Shown here one piece after another: positions 36,375 to 46,445 of a DNA stretch of 64,000 nt. The stretch's first letter is position 1. Each line of letters begins with the position of its first letter. Made by a program: the position numbers and the translations under genes. Source of the stretch: Rhodanobacter sp. ANJX3 (GTDB lineage: Bacteria; Pseudomonadota; Gammaproteobacteria; Xanthomonadales; Rhodanobacteraceae); contig NZ_JACHCM010000001.1 in assembly GCF_014200755.1 (NCBI RefSeq), positions 956,367 through 1,020,366 of the forward strand, in the 5' to 3' direction. A model generated the notes under the pieces. It was not told the DNA's origin, did not search any database, and saw only the letters and a list, made by a program, of their open reading frames with translations.

Positions 36375-38717
36375 CTATTCGCGCCAATAGCGCGTTTCGC
36401 GAAATCGCCAACCCTGCCGCCGCTGCGCCGGGCCGTTCGCCGGAAAATCCAGCGGTATCGCGCCCTGCTCGGCCGTATTGAAGACCGGTATGCTCGCCGC
36501 CGCATAGCGCGCCAGCGTGTTCGGCCGGGGATGGCCGAAGCGATTGCGCCAGCCCGCCGAAACAACCGCCAAGGTCGGCTGGATGCCAGCGATGAAACGT
36601 TCGCTGGACGAACCGCTGCTGCCGTGATGGGGCACCAGCATCACCGGCGGCACGCCCCGATCCATCGCGGCAAGCACCTGCGGCTCTTCCTTGACGCTGA
36701 TGTCGCCGGTCAGCAGCAGCCGCCCGCCGCGGCCTTCGACCAGCAGCACGCAGGATCGATCGTTGTTCTTCGCCGACTTTTTAGCGTTGCCCGCGCTGGT
36801 GCCAGCTTGGTCGAAGGCTGGATTCAACACGCGAAAACGCACGTCGTCCCATTGCCACGACTGCCCGGCCGCACACTGCTGCATGGGCAGCATCATGCGC
36901 TCCGGCTCGCCTGCGTAGCGTGGCGCGTCGGGAAAGGCGTCGGCGACGGACTGCGCACCGCCGGCGTGATCGTTGTCGCCATGGCTGATCATCAGCATGT
37001 CCAGCCGGTTCATGCCCAGCGCGTGCATCGATGGCAGCACCGTCGACTCGCCCAGATCGAACCCCGACGGATAACGTGCGCCGGTGTCGTACACCAGCAC
37101 GTGCCCGCGTGTGCGCAGCACCACCGACAGGCCCTGCCCCACGTCGAGCACCCAGGCCTGGAACGCGCCTTCGCGCGGCGGTTCACGTGGCGGCAGCAGG
37201 AGCGGTAGAAACAGCAGCGCGCCAAGCCAGCGCATCGGCACGCCACGCGGCAGGAACAGCCACAGCGCGCCCACCAAGGCCAGCAGCATCGCCCACGGTT
37301 GAACGGTCGGCAGATACCAGTGCGCGCCCGGCCAGTTCGCCATCGTTTCCAATAGCCACCACTGTGCGTGCGCCAGCTTCGCGGCAAGCCACAGCACGGG
37401 CGCGGCCAGCGGCGGACAAATCGCCATCGCCAGTACGCCGACCAGTGCGCACGGCACGATGACGAAGCTGATCACCGGCACCGCCAGCAGGTTGGACAAC
37501 GCGCCCACCAGCGACGCCTCGCCGAAAAACCACAGGCTGAGCGGCAGCAGCGACACCGTCATCACCATCTGCCCGGCCGACAGCTCGTGCGCAAACGCAC
37601 GCAGACCCCGGCCGCGCGCCTGCAGGCACAGCATCAGAAACGACACGCCGACGAAGGACAGCCAGAATCCCGGTGCCAGCACGCAGAGCGGATCGACCAG
37701 CAGCATCGCGATCATTGCCAGCGCCAGCGACTGCGCACCGCTGCCGCCGCGACGGCTGCAGCGCGCCAGTGCCACGACGGCAATCATCAGCAGCGTGCGC
37801 ACCGTGGGCAAACCAAAACCCGCCAGCGCGCTGTAAACGCCGGCCACCAGCAGCGCCGCGCCGGCCTGCGCCTGCGGCCGCGGCAGTCGGCATCCCAGGC
37901 GCGGCCAGATCGCATACGCCAGCAGCGCCAGCCACACGCCAAACACCGCGGCCACGCCGACGTGGAAACCGGAAATGGCGATGAGATGCGACACGCCGTT
38001 GGCACGCGCGACGTCCCAGTCGCGTTGCGCCAGCCCGCGCGTGTCGCCGACCGAAAACGCCTGTAGGAGGGCCGCGTCGTGCGGATCGCCGACGCGTTGG
38101 GCAATGCCGCGCGAAATCGCATTGCGCACGCCGTCGATGCAGAGCGACGGGTCGCCCACCGGCGCGTTCTGCGGATCGTCCCGCACATAGCCGGTGGCCA
38201 CTACGCCGCGCTCCAGCGACGAGCGTTCGCTATCGGCGCCGCCGGGATTGAGCAGACCGCGCGGGCGCTTGAGCCGTAGCAACAGATGCCAGCGCGAACA
38301 CGGCTCGATCGACGGCGCGCCGTTGTACCAGGAGACGTTGAGGTGCCCATGCAATGCGATGGGCTTGCCATCCAGCGTCGCGCGCTCGACGTGCAAAACG
38401 AATGACGTCGCATCGCTGCGTGCCTGCGGCAACTCGGCGATGCGGCCGACGACAGAGAAGTCCTGACCCTCCAGCGCGCGCGGCAAGCGCGCGTCCATAC
38501 CGGCCGCACCACGCCAAGCGGCCCAGACGACACCCAGCAGCACACAGGACAGCCAGCGCCAGCGTGGATATCGCCCACCGAGCAGCAGGGCAGCGAACAC
38601 CATCGCCACAAGCCATCCATTCGGTGGCAGACGCGGCAGCCACTGAACGAACAGCACGCCACCCAGCAGCATCAGCGCTGCGATAACCGCCGTCGGCATT
38701 GTCGTGCTTCGCGCCAC
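36375..38717 (-). CDS. comEC: DNA-uptake channel ComEC/Rec2
   Basis: A 780-residue inner-membrane protein that conducts single-stranded DNA into the cytoplasm during transformation. It has an N-terminal OB-like soluble region, the Competence domain with LQAFSVGDTRGL, HLIAISGFHVGVAA and several helices, and a C-terminal metallo-beta-lactamase domain (SHGDNDHAGG, VPHHGSSGSSS) thought to degrade one strand. GTG 38717 is chosen because GGAG lies eight bases upstream; an ATG lies six codons in. It lies between lolD and exbB on the same strand. The gene looks intact, so natural competence is possible. Confidence 0.94.
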   Translation of the reverse strand: MARSTTMPTAVIAALMLLGGVLFVQWLPRLPPNGWLVAMVFAALLLGGRYPRWRWLSCVLLGVVWAAWRGAAGMDARLPRALEGQDFSVVGRIAELPQARSDATSFVLHVERATLDGKPIALHGHLNVSWYNGAPSIEPCSRWHLLLRLKRPRGLLNPGGADSERSSLERGVVATGYVRDDPQNAPVGDPSLCIDGVRNAISRGIAQRVGDPHDAALLQAFSVGDTRGLAQRDWDVARANGVSHLIAISGFHVGVAAVFGVWLALLAYAIWPRLGCRLPRPQAQAGAALLVAGVYSALAGFGLPTVRTLLMIAVVALARCSRRGGSGAQSLALAMIAMLLVDPLCVLAPGFWLSFVGVSFLMLCLQARGRGLRAFAHELSAGQMVMTVSLLPLSLWFFGEASLVGALSNLLAVPVISFVIVPCALVGVLAMAICPPLAAPVLWLAAKLAHAQWWLLETMANWPGAHWYLPTVQPWAMLLALVGALWLFLPRGVPMRWLGALLFLPLLLPPREPPREGAFQAWVLDVGQGLSVVLRTRGHVLVYDTGARYPSGFDLGESTVLPSMHALGMNRLDMLMISHGDNDHAGGAQSVADAFPDAPRYAGEPERMMLPMQQCAAGQSWQWDDVRFRVLNPAFDQAGTSAGNAKKSAKNNDRSCVLLVEGRGGRLLLTGDISVKEEPQVLAAMDRGVPPVMLVPHHGSSGSSSERFIAGIQPTLAVVSAGWRNRFGHPRPNTLARYAAASIPVFNTAEQGAIPLDFPANGPAQRRQGWRFRETRYWRE

Positions 38718-38839
38718 GCGGCTTGCTCCGCATCGTCCGTGATGGCGACGAGCCTAACGCGGCAAGCCGCGGCCGGAGGACGAAATGCGTGTAGGCGATG
38801 GCCGCGCGGGCTCACGACGACCCGCTCGGCTCGATGGCG

Positions 38840-39568
38840 TCAGGCGCGAACGTTTTCCTGCAGCACGCCGTTGTGCAGGGTCAGCGTGCGGTCCATCCGC
38901 GCGGCCAAGCGGCTGTCGTGCGTAACCAGCACGAAGCTGGTGCCGATCTCGCGATTGAGCTCGAGCATCAGCGCATAGACCTGGGCGGCATTGGTCTCGT
39001 CGAGATTGCCGGTCGGCTCGTCGCCCAGCACGCACGCCGGGCGGGTGACCAGCGCGCGCGCGACCGCACAACGCTGCCGCTCGCCGCCGGACATCTCCGA
39101 CGGTTTGTGATGCGCGCGTGCGCCCAGACCGACGCGCTCCAGCAGCGCGGAGGCCTGCTTCTGCGCTTCGCCGATCGCGGTGCCGCGAATCAGCAGCGGC
39201 ATACAGATGTTTTCCAGCGCAGTGAACTCCGGCAGCAGATGGTGGAACTGATAGATGAAACCGAGCGAGCGATTGCGCACCCGGCCGCGCTCGGCGTCGG
39301 AGAGTTTCGACAGCACGCGGCCGTCCACCTCCACTTCGCCCGCGGTCAGCGTGTCGAGACCGCCGATGATGTGCAGCAACGTGCTCTTGCCCGACCCGGA
39401 GGCGCCGACGATCGACATCGTCTCGCCACGCTTCAGGGTAAAGCTGACGTCGCTCAGCACGTCGGTGCGCAGGCCGCCTTCGTCATAGGTCTTGGCGACG
39501 TGGCTGGCGCGCAGCACAAAGTCGCTGTTCGTGGTGGTCGATGAAGCGTTCATGGCGGTCTTATTCAT
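38840..39568 (-). CDS. lolD: Lipoprotein-release ATPase LolD
   Basis: ATPase of the LolCDE machine that releases lipoproteins from the inner membrane to LolA. A 242-residue product with Walker [13 protein letters not shown]-loop [10 protein letters not shown] (typical of LolD), signature [14 protein letters not shown] and Walker [12 protein letters not shown]. The ATG at 39568 overlaps the lolC stop by eight bases; an ATG five codons further in (39553) is an equally possible start. Confidence 0.93.
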   Translation of the reverse strand: MNKTAMNASSTTTNSDFVLRASHVAKTYDEGGLRTDVLSDVSFTLKRGETMSIVGASGSGKSTLLHIIGGLDTLTAGEVEVDGRVLSKLSDAERGRVRNRSLGFIYQFHHLLPEFTALENICMPLLIRGTAIGEAQKQASALLERVGLGARAHHKPSEMSGGERQRCAVARALVTRPACVLGDEPTGNLDETNAAQVYALMLELNREIGTSFVLVTHDSRLAARMDRTLTLHNGVLQENVRA

Positions 39569-40802
39569 AGCGCAGCGCCTGGGCCGGCTGCGTGCGGGAG
39601 GCGCGCCAGGCCGGATACAGCGTGGCCAGCAGCGAAAAGGCAAACGTCAGCAAGGTGACCCACATCACGTCGTGCCAGTCCAGCCGGCTGGGCACCTCGC
39701 TGATGTAGTAAACGTCGGGCGAGAGAAACGTCACGTTGAAGGTGTGCTCGATCCACTTGATGATGCCGGGCAGCTTCCACGACAGCAGCGACCCCAGGCC
39801 CACCCCGAAAGCGATACCGACCACACCGACCAGCACGCCCTGCACCATGAACATGCCCATGATGCTGCGCGGCGTGGCGCCCAGCGTGCGCAGGATCGCG
39901 ATGTCGGCCTGCTTGTCGGTGACCAGCATCATCAGCATCGAGATCAGGTTGATGACCGCCACCAGGATGATCAGCGAGAGGATCACGAACATCACCATCT
40001 TTTCCATCGACAGCGCGGCGAAGAGATTGGCGTTGGTGTCTTTCCAGGTCTGCACGCGATAGACCTGTCCCAAGGTGTCGGCCAGTTCGCGAGCGACAGG
40101 GCCGGCGTTGAACAGGTCGTCGAGCTTGAGGCGAATGCCGCTGGGGCCGTCGAGGCTGTTCAATTTTTCTGCGTCGCCGATATTGACCAGCGCGAGGCCC
40201 GAGTCGAACTGCTCCATACCCATCTCGAACACGCCGACCACGTGGAAACTTCGAAACCGCGGCACGCTGCCCATCGGCGTCGCCCGCAGCTCCTGCACCG
40301 CCACAGTAACGCGATCGCCCACAGTGACGCCCAGCGACAACGCCAGCTCCTTGCCAAGGACGATGTTCCAGCTATCCGGCGTCAGCTCGGCGAGCGAGCC
40401 TTGCACCATGTGCTGGCCGATATCGACCACCTTGGACTCCTGCGCCGGATCGATGCCGCGCAGAATGGCGCCGCTCGAATGCTGCGCGCTCAGATAGGCC
40501 TCGGTTTCCACATACGGCGCCGCGCCCAGCACGTGCGGATTGGCCTCGGCCGTTTTCAGCGCACGCGGCCAGTCCTGCACGCTTTCGTTGATGCCGGAAA
40601 TGGTCGCGTGCGATACCGCGCCCAGGATGCGGTCGCGCATCTGGAAATCGAAGCCGTTCATCACCGACATCACGGTAATCAGCGCAATCACGCTGATCGC
40701 AATGCAGACGATCGACACCGTCGAGATAAACGAAATGAACTGGTTGCGCCGCTTGGCGCGGGTATAACGCAGGCCGATAAAGAGTTCGAGCGGTCGGAAC
40801 AT
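39561..40802 (-). CDS. lolC: Lipoprotein-release permease LolC/E
   Basis: A 413-residue inner-membrane protein: N-terminal helix ([24 protein letters not shown]), large periplasmic domain, and three C-terminal helices with the FtsX-type [23 protein letters not shown] segment. ATG 40802 is chosen because AGG lies just upstream and the product begins with the family-typical [15 protein letters not shown]. Only one LolC/E-type gene is present here, followed directly by lolD. The permease may therefore be a LolF-like homodimer or a second copy may lie elsewhere. Confidence 0.92.
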   Translation of the reverse strand: MFRPLELFIGLRYTRAKRRNQFISFISTVSIVCIAISVIALITVMSVMNGFDFQMRDRILGAVSHATISGINESVQDWPRALKTAEANPHVLGAAPYVETEAYLSAQHSSGAILRGIDPAQESKVVDIGQHMVQGSLAELTPDSWNIVLGKELALSLGVTVGDRVTVAVQELRATPMGSVPRFRSFHVVGVFEMGMEQFDSGLALVNIGDAEKLNSLDGPSGIRLKLDDLFNAGPVARELADTLGQVYRVQTWKDTNANLFAALSMEKMVMFVILSLIILVAVINLISMLMMLVTDKQADIAILRTLGATPRSIMGMFMVQGVLVGVVGIAFGVGLGSLLSWKLPGIIKWIEHTFNVTFLSPDVYYISEVPSRLDWHDVMWVTLLTFAFSLLATLYPAWRASRTQPAQALRYE

Positions 40803-40946
40803 GGCAACCTGATCTGTGGAGCCGAGAGGGTAAAGCCGATCAACCGGCCATCGAAGCAGCATCACGGTAACCCATAGACCGCGCCGACGCGGCAGAGTGC
40901 CCGAAGCGGCCGGGACCAGCAAGTCGGTCGGTCACCGGCATGAACG

Positions 40947-41384
40947 TCAAGCGCGCGCCGACGATGCCTCCGGCTGCAGGGTCGCCAGCCGCATGCGCAA
41001 CCGGCGACGAATGTCGGCGTCGCTATTGTCCGGCGCCAGCAGCAGGCTATGCGTACCGTGCTGCGCCGTTTTCAGCCGCAGCAGCACCAGCGCCCCAAGC
41101 ACGCGGAAAGACCCCAGCGTGGCCGGAAGATCGTCATGCGAGGTCATATGCAGCGTCCAGCTGTCGTCGGCACCCCAGCCAGCGGCCGATACGGACGACT
41201 GCGTAATCGGTCGAATCGTTCGCACAGCGGCCACCAGCACCACCGGCGACAGAAGAATTTTCATCCACCATGTCAGCGCACTGAGCAACAGCGCGAGCAC
41301 GGCAAGCCCGGCAACCACCGTCAGCACCCGCCGATACCCGGGCGAAGGCCGGTATTCAAAGCCGATGGCGGGTGCGGATGTCAT
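40947..41384 (-). CDS. YgfX/CptA-like membrane protein
   Basis: A 145-residue protein with two closely spaced N-terminal helices (about 20-55) and a soluble C-terminal domain (DSWTLHMTSHDDLPATLGSFRV). Length, topology and gene position immediately after sdhE (29-base overlap) match YgfX, the partner of SdhE/YgfY in E. coli, once proposed to be a membrane toxin acting on the cytoskeleton. Assignment rests on context more than on sequence identity. Confidence 0.7.
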   Translation of the reverse strand: MTSAPAIGFEYRPSPGYRRVLTVVAGLAVLALLLSALTWWMKILLSPVVLVAAVRTIRPITQSSVSAAGWGADDSWTLHMTSHDDLPATLGSFRVLGALVLLRLKTAQHGTHSLLLAPDNSDADIRRRLRMRLATLQPEASSARA

Positions 41385-41625
41385 CGATGATGACCTGCCA
41401 GTCCTGGCGCTCCGGCCGCGCGTGGCCCATCACCCAGTCCCACAGATCGGGGTCCTGCGCATCGAGCAGTTCGTCGAAGGCCTGCTGCTGGGCGGCGTCG
41501 GCCGTGGCGAAACGCTCGTCCAGCCAGCCGCCGAACAGCGCATCGAGTTCACGCGTGCCGCGTCGGGTGCGCCAGCGCAGCCGGTTGAGTCGGGCCTGCT
41601 GCGGTATTGCGGTGGTTTCGTCCAT
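41356..41625 (-). CDS. sdhE: Succinate dehydrogenase flavinylation factor SdhE
   Basis: An 89-residue protein of the SdhE/SDHAF2/YgfY family that promotes covalent FAD attachment to SdhA. It has the diagnostic RGxxE motif (RGTRE, residues 22-26) and the helical pattern around FDELLDAQDPDLWDWVMG. ATG 41625 is chosen to fit family length; upstream residues have no family match. It lies 87 bases after sdhB, so assembly factor and enzyme are made together. Confidence 0.92.
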   Translation of the reverse strand: MDETTAIPQQARLNRLRWRTRRGTRELDALFGGWLDERFATADAAQQQAFDELLDAQDPDLWDWVMGHARPERQDWQVIIDDIRTRHRL

Positions 41626-41712
41626 CGCGGCAGTGTAGCGGCCGCCGCCCTCGCCAAACAGCACAGGCCGCACGAGGCGGCCTGTTCCGACAACGCGTGA
41701 GGCGATTGGCCG

Positions 41713-42495
41713 TCAGGCCGAGCGACGCTCGACCATCAGCTTCTTGATTTCCGCGATCGCCTTGGCCGGGTTCAGGCCCTTCGGGCAGGTGCGCGTGCAG
41801 TTCATGATGGTGTGGCAGCGGTAGAGCTTGAACGGGTCTTCCAGATCGTCCAGACGCTCGCCGGTGACTTCGTCGCGGCTGTCGACGATCCAGCGGTAGG
41901 CCTGCAGCAGGATCGCCGGGCCGAGGTATTTGTCGCCGTTCCACCAGTAGCTCGGACAGCTGGTCGAGCAGCAGGCGCATAGGATGCACTCGTACAGGCC
42001 GTCGATCTTCTTGCGCTCTTCCGGCGACTGCAGCCGCTCGCGATCGGGCGCCGGGCTCTGCGTGCGCAGCCACGGCTTGATCGAGGCGAACTGCGCGTAG
42101 AAGTGCGACAGATCGGGCACGAGATCCTTCACCACCGGCATATGCGGCAGCGGATAGATCTTGACGTCGCCGGCGGCGCAGTCGGCCGAGGCCATGGTGC
42201 AGGCCAGCGTGTTGGTGCCGTCGATGTTCATCGCGCACGAGCCGCAGATACCTTCGCGGCAGGAACGGCGCAGGGTCAGCGTGGGATCGATCTCGTTCTT
42301 GATCTTCAGCAGCGCGTCCAGAACCATCGGGCCGCACGATTCCATGTCGACTTCGTAACTGTCGATGCGCGGATTTTCGCCGTCGTCCGGCGACCAGCGA
42401 TAGACGCGGAACGTGCGCGGCTTTTTCGCGTTCTTCGCCGGAAAATGCTTGCCGGGCTTGATCTTGGAATTTTTGGGTAGCGTGAACTCGGCCAC
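41713..42495 (-). CDS. sdhB: Succinate dehydrogenase iron-sulfur subunit
   Basis: A 260-residue electron-transfer subunit linking SdhA flavin to quinone. The three cluster motifs are visible: [2Fe-2S] CREGICGSC...C, [4Fe-4S] [11 protein letters not shown], and [3Fe-4S] [15 protein letters not shown] 42495 is chosen because GTGAGG lies six bases upstream. The ribosome site is preceded by only a few bases by the tandem hairpin array at 42511-42640, so translation may be subject to RNA-based control. Confidence 0.96.
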   Translation of the reverse strand: MAEFTLPKNSKIKPGKHFPAKNAKKPRTFRVYRWSPDDGENPRIDSYEVDMESCGPMVLDALLKIKNEIDPTLTLRRSCREGICGSCAMNIDGTNTLACTMASADCAAGDVKIYPLPHMPVVKDLVPDLSHFYAQFASIKPWLRTQSPAPDRERLQSPEERKKIDGLYECILCACCSTSCPSYWWNGDKYLGPAILLQAYRWIVDSRDEVTGERLDDLEDPFKLYRCHTIMNCTRTCPKGLNPAKAIAEIKKLMVERRSA

Positions 42496-42510
42496 GATTG
42501 CCTCACTTGG

Positions 42511-42640
42511 TTTTTGCGTTCGTCCTTGAACGCGAAGAGCAAAAAGCGGTCGTCCTTGGCCGCACTGTTCAATGATTTTTGCATTCGTCCTTGAACGCGA
42601 AGAGCAAAAAGCGGCCATCCTTGGCCGCACTCTTCAATGC
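42511..42640 (-). ncRNA. 65-bp tandem repeat with four CAAGGAYG hairpins, sdhA-sdhB intergenic
   Basis: Two head-to-tail copies (42576-42640 and 42511-42575) differ at five of 65 positions and fill almost the whole space between sdhA and sdhB. In the transcript each copy forms two hairpins: GCGGCC-AAGGAY-G(G/A)CCGC followed by five U, and GCGUUC-AAGGAC-GAAYGC followed by five A. All four loops present CAAGGAYG (plus-strand complements at 42521-42528, 42551-42558, 42586-42593, 42616-42623), like the CARGGAUG ligand motif of CsrA/RsmA. One G-U variant keeps pairing; one stem in the second copy has a single mismatch. It ends six bases before the sdhB ribosome site. It could be a regulatory leader, an attenuator (stem plus U5) or a processed RsmA-sponge RNA. 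RNA status is inferred. Confidence 0.55.
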
Positions 42641-42641
42641 T

Positions 42642-44429
42642 TCAATACACGCGCTTCTTCGGTGGCACGACCTCGACCTCGTCGGTCATGGTGTACATGT
42701 GCACCGGGCGATAGTCGAAGCGGGTCTTGCCCGCGTCGTCCACCCAGACCAGCGTGTGCTTCTGCCACTCGTGATCGTCGCGGTCGGGGAAATCCTCGCG
42801 CGCATGCGCGCCGCGACTTTCCGGTCGCTGCAGGGCCGAATGCATGGTGGCCACCGACTGCGCCAGCAGGTTGGACAGCTCCAGCGTCTCGATCAGGTCG
42901 GAGTTGAAGACCATCGAGCGGTCGCTGACGCCGACATCGCTGAAAGAGTCGTAGACTTCGGAGATCTTCTGGCTGCCTTCGCTGAGCGTCTCGCCGGTGC
43001 GGAACACCGCCGCGTCTTTCTGCATGGTCGCCTGCATGGCCGCGCGGATCTTTGCCGTCGGCGTGCTGCCCTTGGCATGGCGCAGGTTGTCGAAGCGGGT
43101 GAGCGCCTTGTCCAGCACGCTGGCCGGCAAATCCTTGTGGGCAGCGCCCGGCTTGATGATCTCGGCGCACTTGTGCGCGACCGCGCGGCCGAACACGACC
43201 AGATCGAGCAGCGAGTTGGAGCCCAGACGGTTGGCGCCGTGCACCGACACGCAGGCCGCCTCGCCGATGGCGAAAAGGCCCGGCACCACGGCGTCGTTGT
43301 CGTCGCCCTTCTTGGTCACGACTTCGCCGTGATAGTTGGTCGGGATGCCGCCCATGTTGTAGTGCACGGTCGGCAGCACCGGGATCGGCTCCTTGGTGAC
43401 GTCGACACCGGCAAAGATGCGCGCGCTTTCCGAAATGCCCGGCAGACGCTCGTTGATCACTTCCGGTCCGAGATGCATCAGGTTCAGATGGATATGATCC
43501 TTGTCCTTGCCGACGCCGCGGCCTTCGCGGATTTCGATCGTCATGGCGCGGCTGACCACGTCGCGCGAGGCCAGGTCCTTGGCGTTGGGCGCATAGCGCT
43601 CCATGAAGCGCTCGCCCTCGGAGTTGGTGAGATAACCGCCCTCACCGCGCACGCCCTCGGTAATCAGGCAGCCCGCGCCGTAGATGCCGGTGGGATGGAA
43701 CTGCACGAACTCCATGTCCTGCAGCGGCAGACCCGCGCGCAGCACCATGCCGCCACCGTCACCGGTGCAGGTATGCGCCGAGGTGGCGCTGAAGTAGGCG
43801 CGACCGTAGCCGCCGGTCGCCATCACCACGGCCTGGCCGCGGAAGAAGTGCAGCGTGCCCTCATTCATGTCGAGTGCCAGCACACCGCGGCAGACGCCCT
43901 CGTCGTCGAAAATGAGATCGATGGCGAAGTATTCGATAAAAAAGGTGGCGTCGTGCGCCAGCGCCTGCTGATACAGCGTGTGCAGAATCGCGTGACCGGT
44001 ACGGTCGGCCGCGGCACAGGTGCGCTGCGCGGTGCCCTTGCCGTAATGCGTGGTCATGCCGCCGAAGGGGCGCTGATAGATCTTGCCCTCCTCGGTACGC
44101 GAGAACGGCACGCCGTAGTGTTCCAGCTCGATGATCGCGGGAATCGCCTCGCGGCACATGTACTCGATCGAGTCCTGGTCGCCGAGCCAGTCGGAGCCCT
44201 TGATCGTGTCGTAGAAGTGGAAGCGCCAGTCGTCCTCACCCATATTGCCGAGCGCGGCCGAGATGCCACCCTGCGCCGCCACCGTGTGCGAGCGTGTCGG
44301 AAACACCTTGGAGATGCAGGCCGCTTTCAGGCCTTTCTCGGCCAGGCCAAACGTGGCGCGCAGGCCGGCGCCGCCGGCGCCGACGACGATCACGTCATAC
44401 TCATGCTGCTGGATCTTGTAGCTTTCCAT
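42642..44429 (-). CDS. sdhA: Succinate dehydrogenase flavoprotein subunit
   Basis: Catalytic subunit of complex II, 595 residues. N-terminal dinucleotide fold [17 protein letters not shown]-attachment histidine in [17 protein letters not shown], active-site regions [21 protein letters not shown] and the [15 protein letters not shown] helical domain. It lies between sdhD and the hairpin array leading to sdhB. Confidence 0.97.
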   Translation of the reverse strand: MESYKIQQHEYDVIVVGAGGAGLRATFGLAEKGLKAACISKVFPTRSHTVAAQGGISAALGNMGEDDWRFHFYDTIKGSDWLGDQDSIEYMCREAIPAIIELEHYGVPFSRTEEGKIYQRPFGGMTTHYGKGTAQRTCAAADRTGHAILHTLYQQALAHDATFFIEYFAIDLIFDDEGVCRGVLALDMNEGTLHFFRGQAVVMATGGYGRAYFSATSAHTCTGDGGGMVLRAGLPLQDMEFVQFHPTGIYGAGCLITEGVRGEGGYLTNSEGERFMERYAPNAKDLASRDVVSRAMTIEIREGRGVGKDKDHIHLNLMHLGPEVINERLPGISESARIFAGVDVTKEPIPVLPTVHYNMGGIPTNYHGEVVTKKGDDNDAVVPGLFAIGEAACVSVHGANRLGSNSLLDLVVFGRAVAHKCAEIIKPGAAHKDLPASVLDKALTRFDNLRHAKGSTPTAKIRAAMQATMQKDAAVFRTGETLSEGSQKISEVYDSFSDVGVSDRSMVFNSDLIETLELSNLLAQSVATMHSALQRPESRGAHAREDFPDRDDHEWQKHTLVWVDDAGKTRFDYRPVHMYTMTDEVEVVPPKKRVY

Positions 44430-44449
44430 CGAATCGTGGCTCCCGCGTC

Positions 44450-44839
44450 TCAGTGGGTCAGCGCAATGCGCAGCACGGCCAGCACGCTCGCAAGCGCGCC
44501 CAGGACCGCGAGAAACTTGATCAGCACCAGCGAAAGAACTTCCTTCCAGCGCGTGTGCACATAATCTTCAATGACGACCTGCAGGCCCAACACGGCGTGC
44601 CAGAACATGGTCACCAGCAGCACGATCAGCAGCAGCGCATTCCACGGCTTGGCGACCGTGGCCAACGCCGTGGCGTAGTCCGCATGCAACAGACCGAGCA
44701 CCGTGATGACAAACCAGATCAGCAGCACGACCAGCGCTGCCGCCGTCACGCGCTGCGTCCACCAGTGACCGACGCCCGACTGGGACGAACCGAGGCCGCG
44801 AGCGACCTTCAACGGATTGCGTAAATCCTTGGCGGTCAT
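44450..44839 (-). CDS. sdhD: Succinate dehydrogenase membrane anchor SdhD
   Basis: A 129-residue three-helix membrane anchor with the heme/quinone region [16 protein letters not shown] and N-terminal [18 protein letters not shown]. It starts four bases inside the sdhC stop (ATGA) and precedes sdhA by 20 bases. Confidence 0.92.
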   Translation of the reverse strand: MTAKDLRNPLKVARGLGSSQSGVGHWWTQRVTAAALVVLLIWFVITVLGLLHADYATALATVAKPWNALLLIVLLVTMFWHAVLGLQVVIEDYVHTRWKEVLSLVLIKFLAVLGALASVLAVLRIALTH

Positions 44840-45231
44840 ACCGCACCTCCTGCCGTCAGCACATAAGCCCAAACCGCAGCCGTAAGTACGAGGCTCAGCA
44901 CTACCGACAGCCAGCTCGAGCGAACGAACTGCGCAATCGCATAACCCGCGCCGGTGTCCTGCACCAGATGACGGATGCCGTTGCACAGATGATAGAAAAG
45001 CGCCCAGGTCCAGCCGACCAGCAGGATCTCGCCGACCGGATTGCCGATAATGTTCTTGAATTGATCGAAGCTCTCGCGACCGGCGGCCAGATGAAGCAGG
45101 CCTGCGACCACCAGCACGGTGCCCACCGCCAGCGCGATGCCTGTCGCGCGATGCAGGATGGAACTGACCATCTGCACTTGCCACTTGTAGATCTGAAGAT
45201 GCGGAGAGAGCGGGCGTCGCGTATCTGCCAT
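44836..45231 (-). CDS. sdhC: Succinate dehydrogenase cytochrome b556 subunit
   Basis: A 131-residue three-helix subunit with the signature RPLSPHLQIYKW and SSILHRATGIAL, and the heme-ligand histidine in FYHLCNGIRHLVQD. ATG 45231 begins the family-typical N-terminus (ADTRRPLSPHL). First structural subunit of the sdh set, 91 bases after the SDHAF4-like gene. Confidence 0.95.
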   Translation of the reverse strand: MADTRRPLSPHLQIYKWQVQMVSSILHRATGIALAVGTVLVVAGLLHLAAGRESFDQFKNIIGNPVGEILLVGWTWALFYHLCNGIRHLVQDTGAGYAIAQFVRSSWLSVVLSLVLTAAVWAYVLTAGGAV

Positions 45232-45322
45232 GGCGGCTATCCTAAAAATGGAATCGCTGATCCATGCCGACCTTGTCACTGCTGATTACGTGATTACGCA
45301 AGAACAGCGCCCTCACGTTCAA

Positions 45323-45490
45323 TCAGAAGTCGATGCAGCGTCCGTTCTTTTCCCAGTCGCCGTAGCGCGTGGGGTCAAGAGCTGGCCGTGTCACCGGCGC
45401 TTCGTCCGGTACCGGTGTTTTGGTCACGATAGGCTGTTCCGCTGGGACGGAGGCAGGCTTTGACTCAGCTGGCGTAAAGGTGTCGGACAT
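45323..45490 (-). CDS. SDHAF4-like (DUF1674) succinate dehydrogenase assembly factor
   Basis: A 55-residue protein with a low-complexity Pro/Ala N-terminus and the conserved C-terminal signature DPTRYGDWEKNGRCIDF of the DUF1674/SDHAF4 family. Eukaryotic SDHAF4 protects flavinylated SdhA during complex II assembly. GAGG precedes ATG 45490. Being first in the sdh set supports the same role here. Together with sdhE, this locus encodes homologues of two complex II assembly factors. Confidence 0.85.
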   Translation of the reverse strand: MSDTFTPAESKPASVPAEQPIVTKTPVPDEAPVTRPALDPTRYGDWEKNGRCIDF

Positions 45491-45623
45491 GATTGGGTTA
45501 CCTCGCAAATCTTAATGCTTGCCGCACTGCCGCACAACTACGGGCCGCATCCTGCGTCAATTGCTACGTCCTGGCGCCACTCCCTTGTAGGCAAGAGCGC
45601 CTGCCCCAATCCAGAGCACAACC

Positions 45624-46445
45624 ATGACGAAACTTTACCTCGCAGAAATCGTACTGATCGAAGGCCCCGACGCGATCGCGTTTGCGCAAGCCCAGTTCAG
45701 CAGCAACGTCACCGCGCTCGCCGTCGGGCGCTGGCAGTTCAGCGCATGGCTCGACCCACAAGGACGGGTCAAGGCATTTTTCCATCTCGCTCGCCTATCC
45801 GACGATGGGCTGCTGCTGCTGTTGCGCGGCGGTTACGCCGCCGAACTCGTCGAGGCGCTGAAGCGTTTCATCTTTCGTTCGAAACTCACGCTGACCGCGC
45901 TAGCGCCTCGAAGTCTTTCGGCAGGTTCCGCACTGCCGCTGCACGAGGCTTTGCAAAGCGATCGGGAAAATCTTCTGCTGGGTTGCGATACGCACAGTTT
46001 GCGAATCTCTACCGAGAGCATCGGCGACAACGCATGGCGTCTTGCACAACTGCGAAACGGTTGGCCGTGGTTGCCGCCGTCGCTATTGAATGAACTGGTG
46101 GGGCCTGCGCTGTCTCTGCATCGGCTGCATGCCGTCGAAATCGACAAGGGCTGTTACCCGGGTCAGGAAATCGTCGCTCGCCTGCACTATCGCGGCGGCA
46201 ACAAAAAGCATCTTCATCGCATCGAGATCACGTCGCCGGAACATTCTGCAGCATGCATCGCCGGCGACATATTGCGTGTCGGTGCGAATGAAAAAATCTG
46301 GCTGCTCGATGTGATTCACCACGACGCAGGCGTAGAAGCACTCGCGGTGATGAACGACGGTGTCCTTCCCGCAGCCGTCGATGGAACCATCGAGTGTTCT
46401 GACGATCAAACCCGCGTTCGTGTTCTCGAAACGTGGAGCGCTTGA
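45624..46445 (+). CDS. ygfZ: Folate-binding iron-sulfur cluster protein YgfZ
   Basis: A 273-residue GcvT-like protein with the diagnostic motif KGCYPGQEIV near residue 175. YgfZ helps maintain or repair iron-sulfur enzymes in a folate-dependent way and is an IBA57 relative. It is divergent from the sdh set; in E. coli ygfZ is likewise divergent from sdhE-ygfX, and the link to the Fe-S-rich complex II makes functional sense. Confidence 0.93.
   Translation: MTKLYLAEIVLIEGPDAIAFAQAQFSSNVTALAVGRWQFSAWLDPQGRVKAFFHLARLSDDGLLLLLRGGYAAELVEALKRFIFRSKLTLTALAPRSLSAGSALPLHEALQSDRENLLLGCDTHSLRISTESIGDNAWRLAQLRNGWPWLPPSLLNELVGPALSLHRLHAVEIDKGCYPGQEIVARLHYRGGNKKHLHRIEITSPEHSAACIAGDILRVGANEKIWLLDVIHHDAGVEALAVMNDGVLPAAVDGTIECSDDQTRVRVLETWSA

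Noticed and set aside
42579..44564. 661-codon plus-strand open frame opposite sdhA
   Set aside because: Antisense to sdhA; its start lies within the tandem hairpin repeat.
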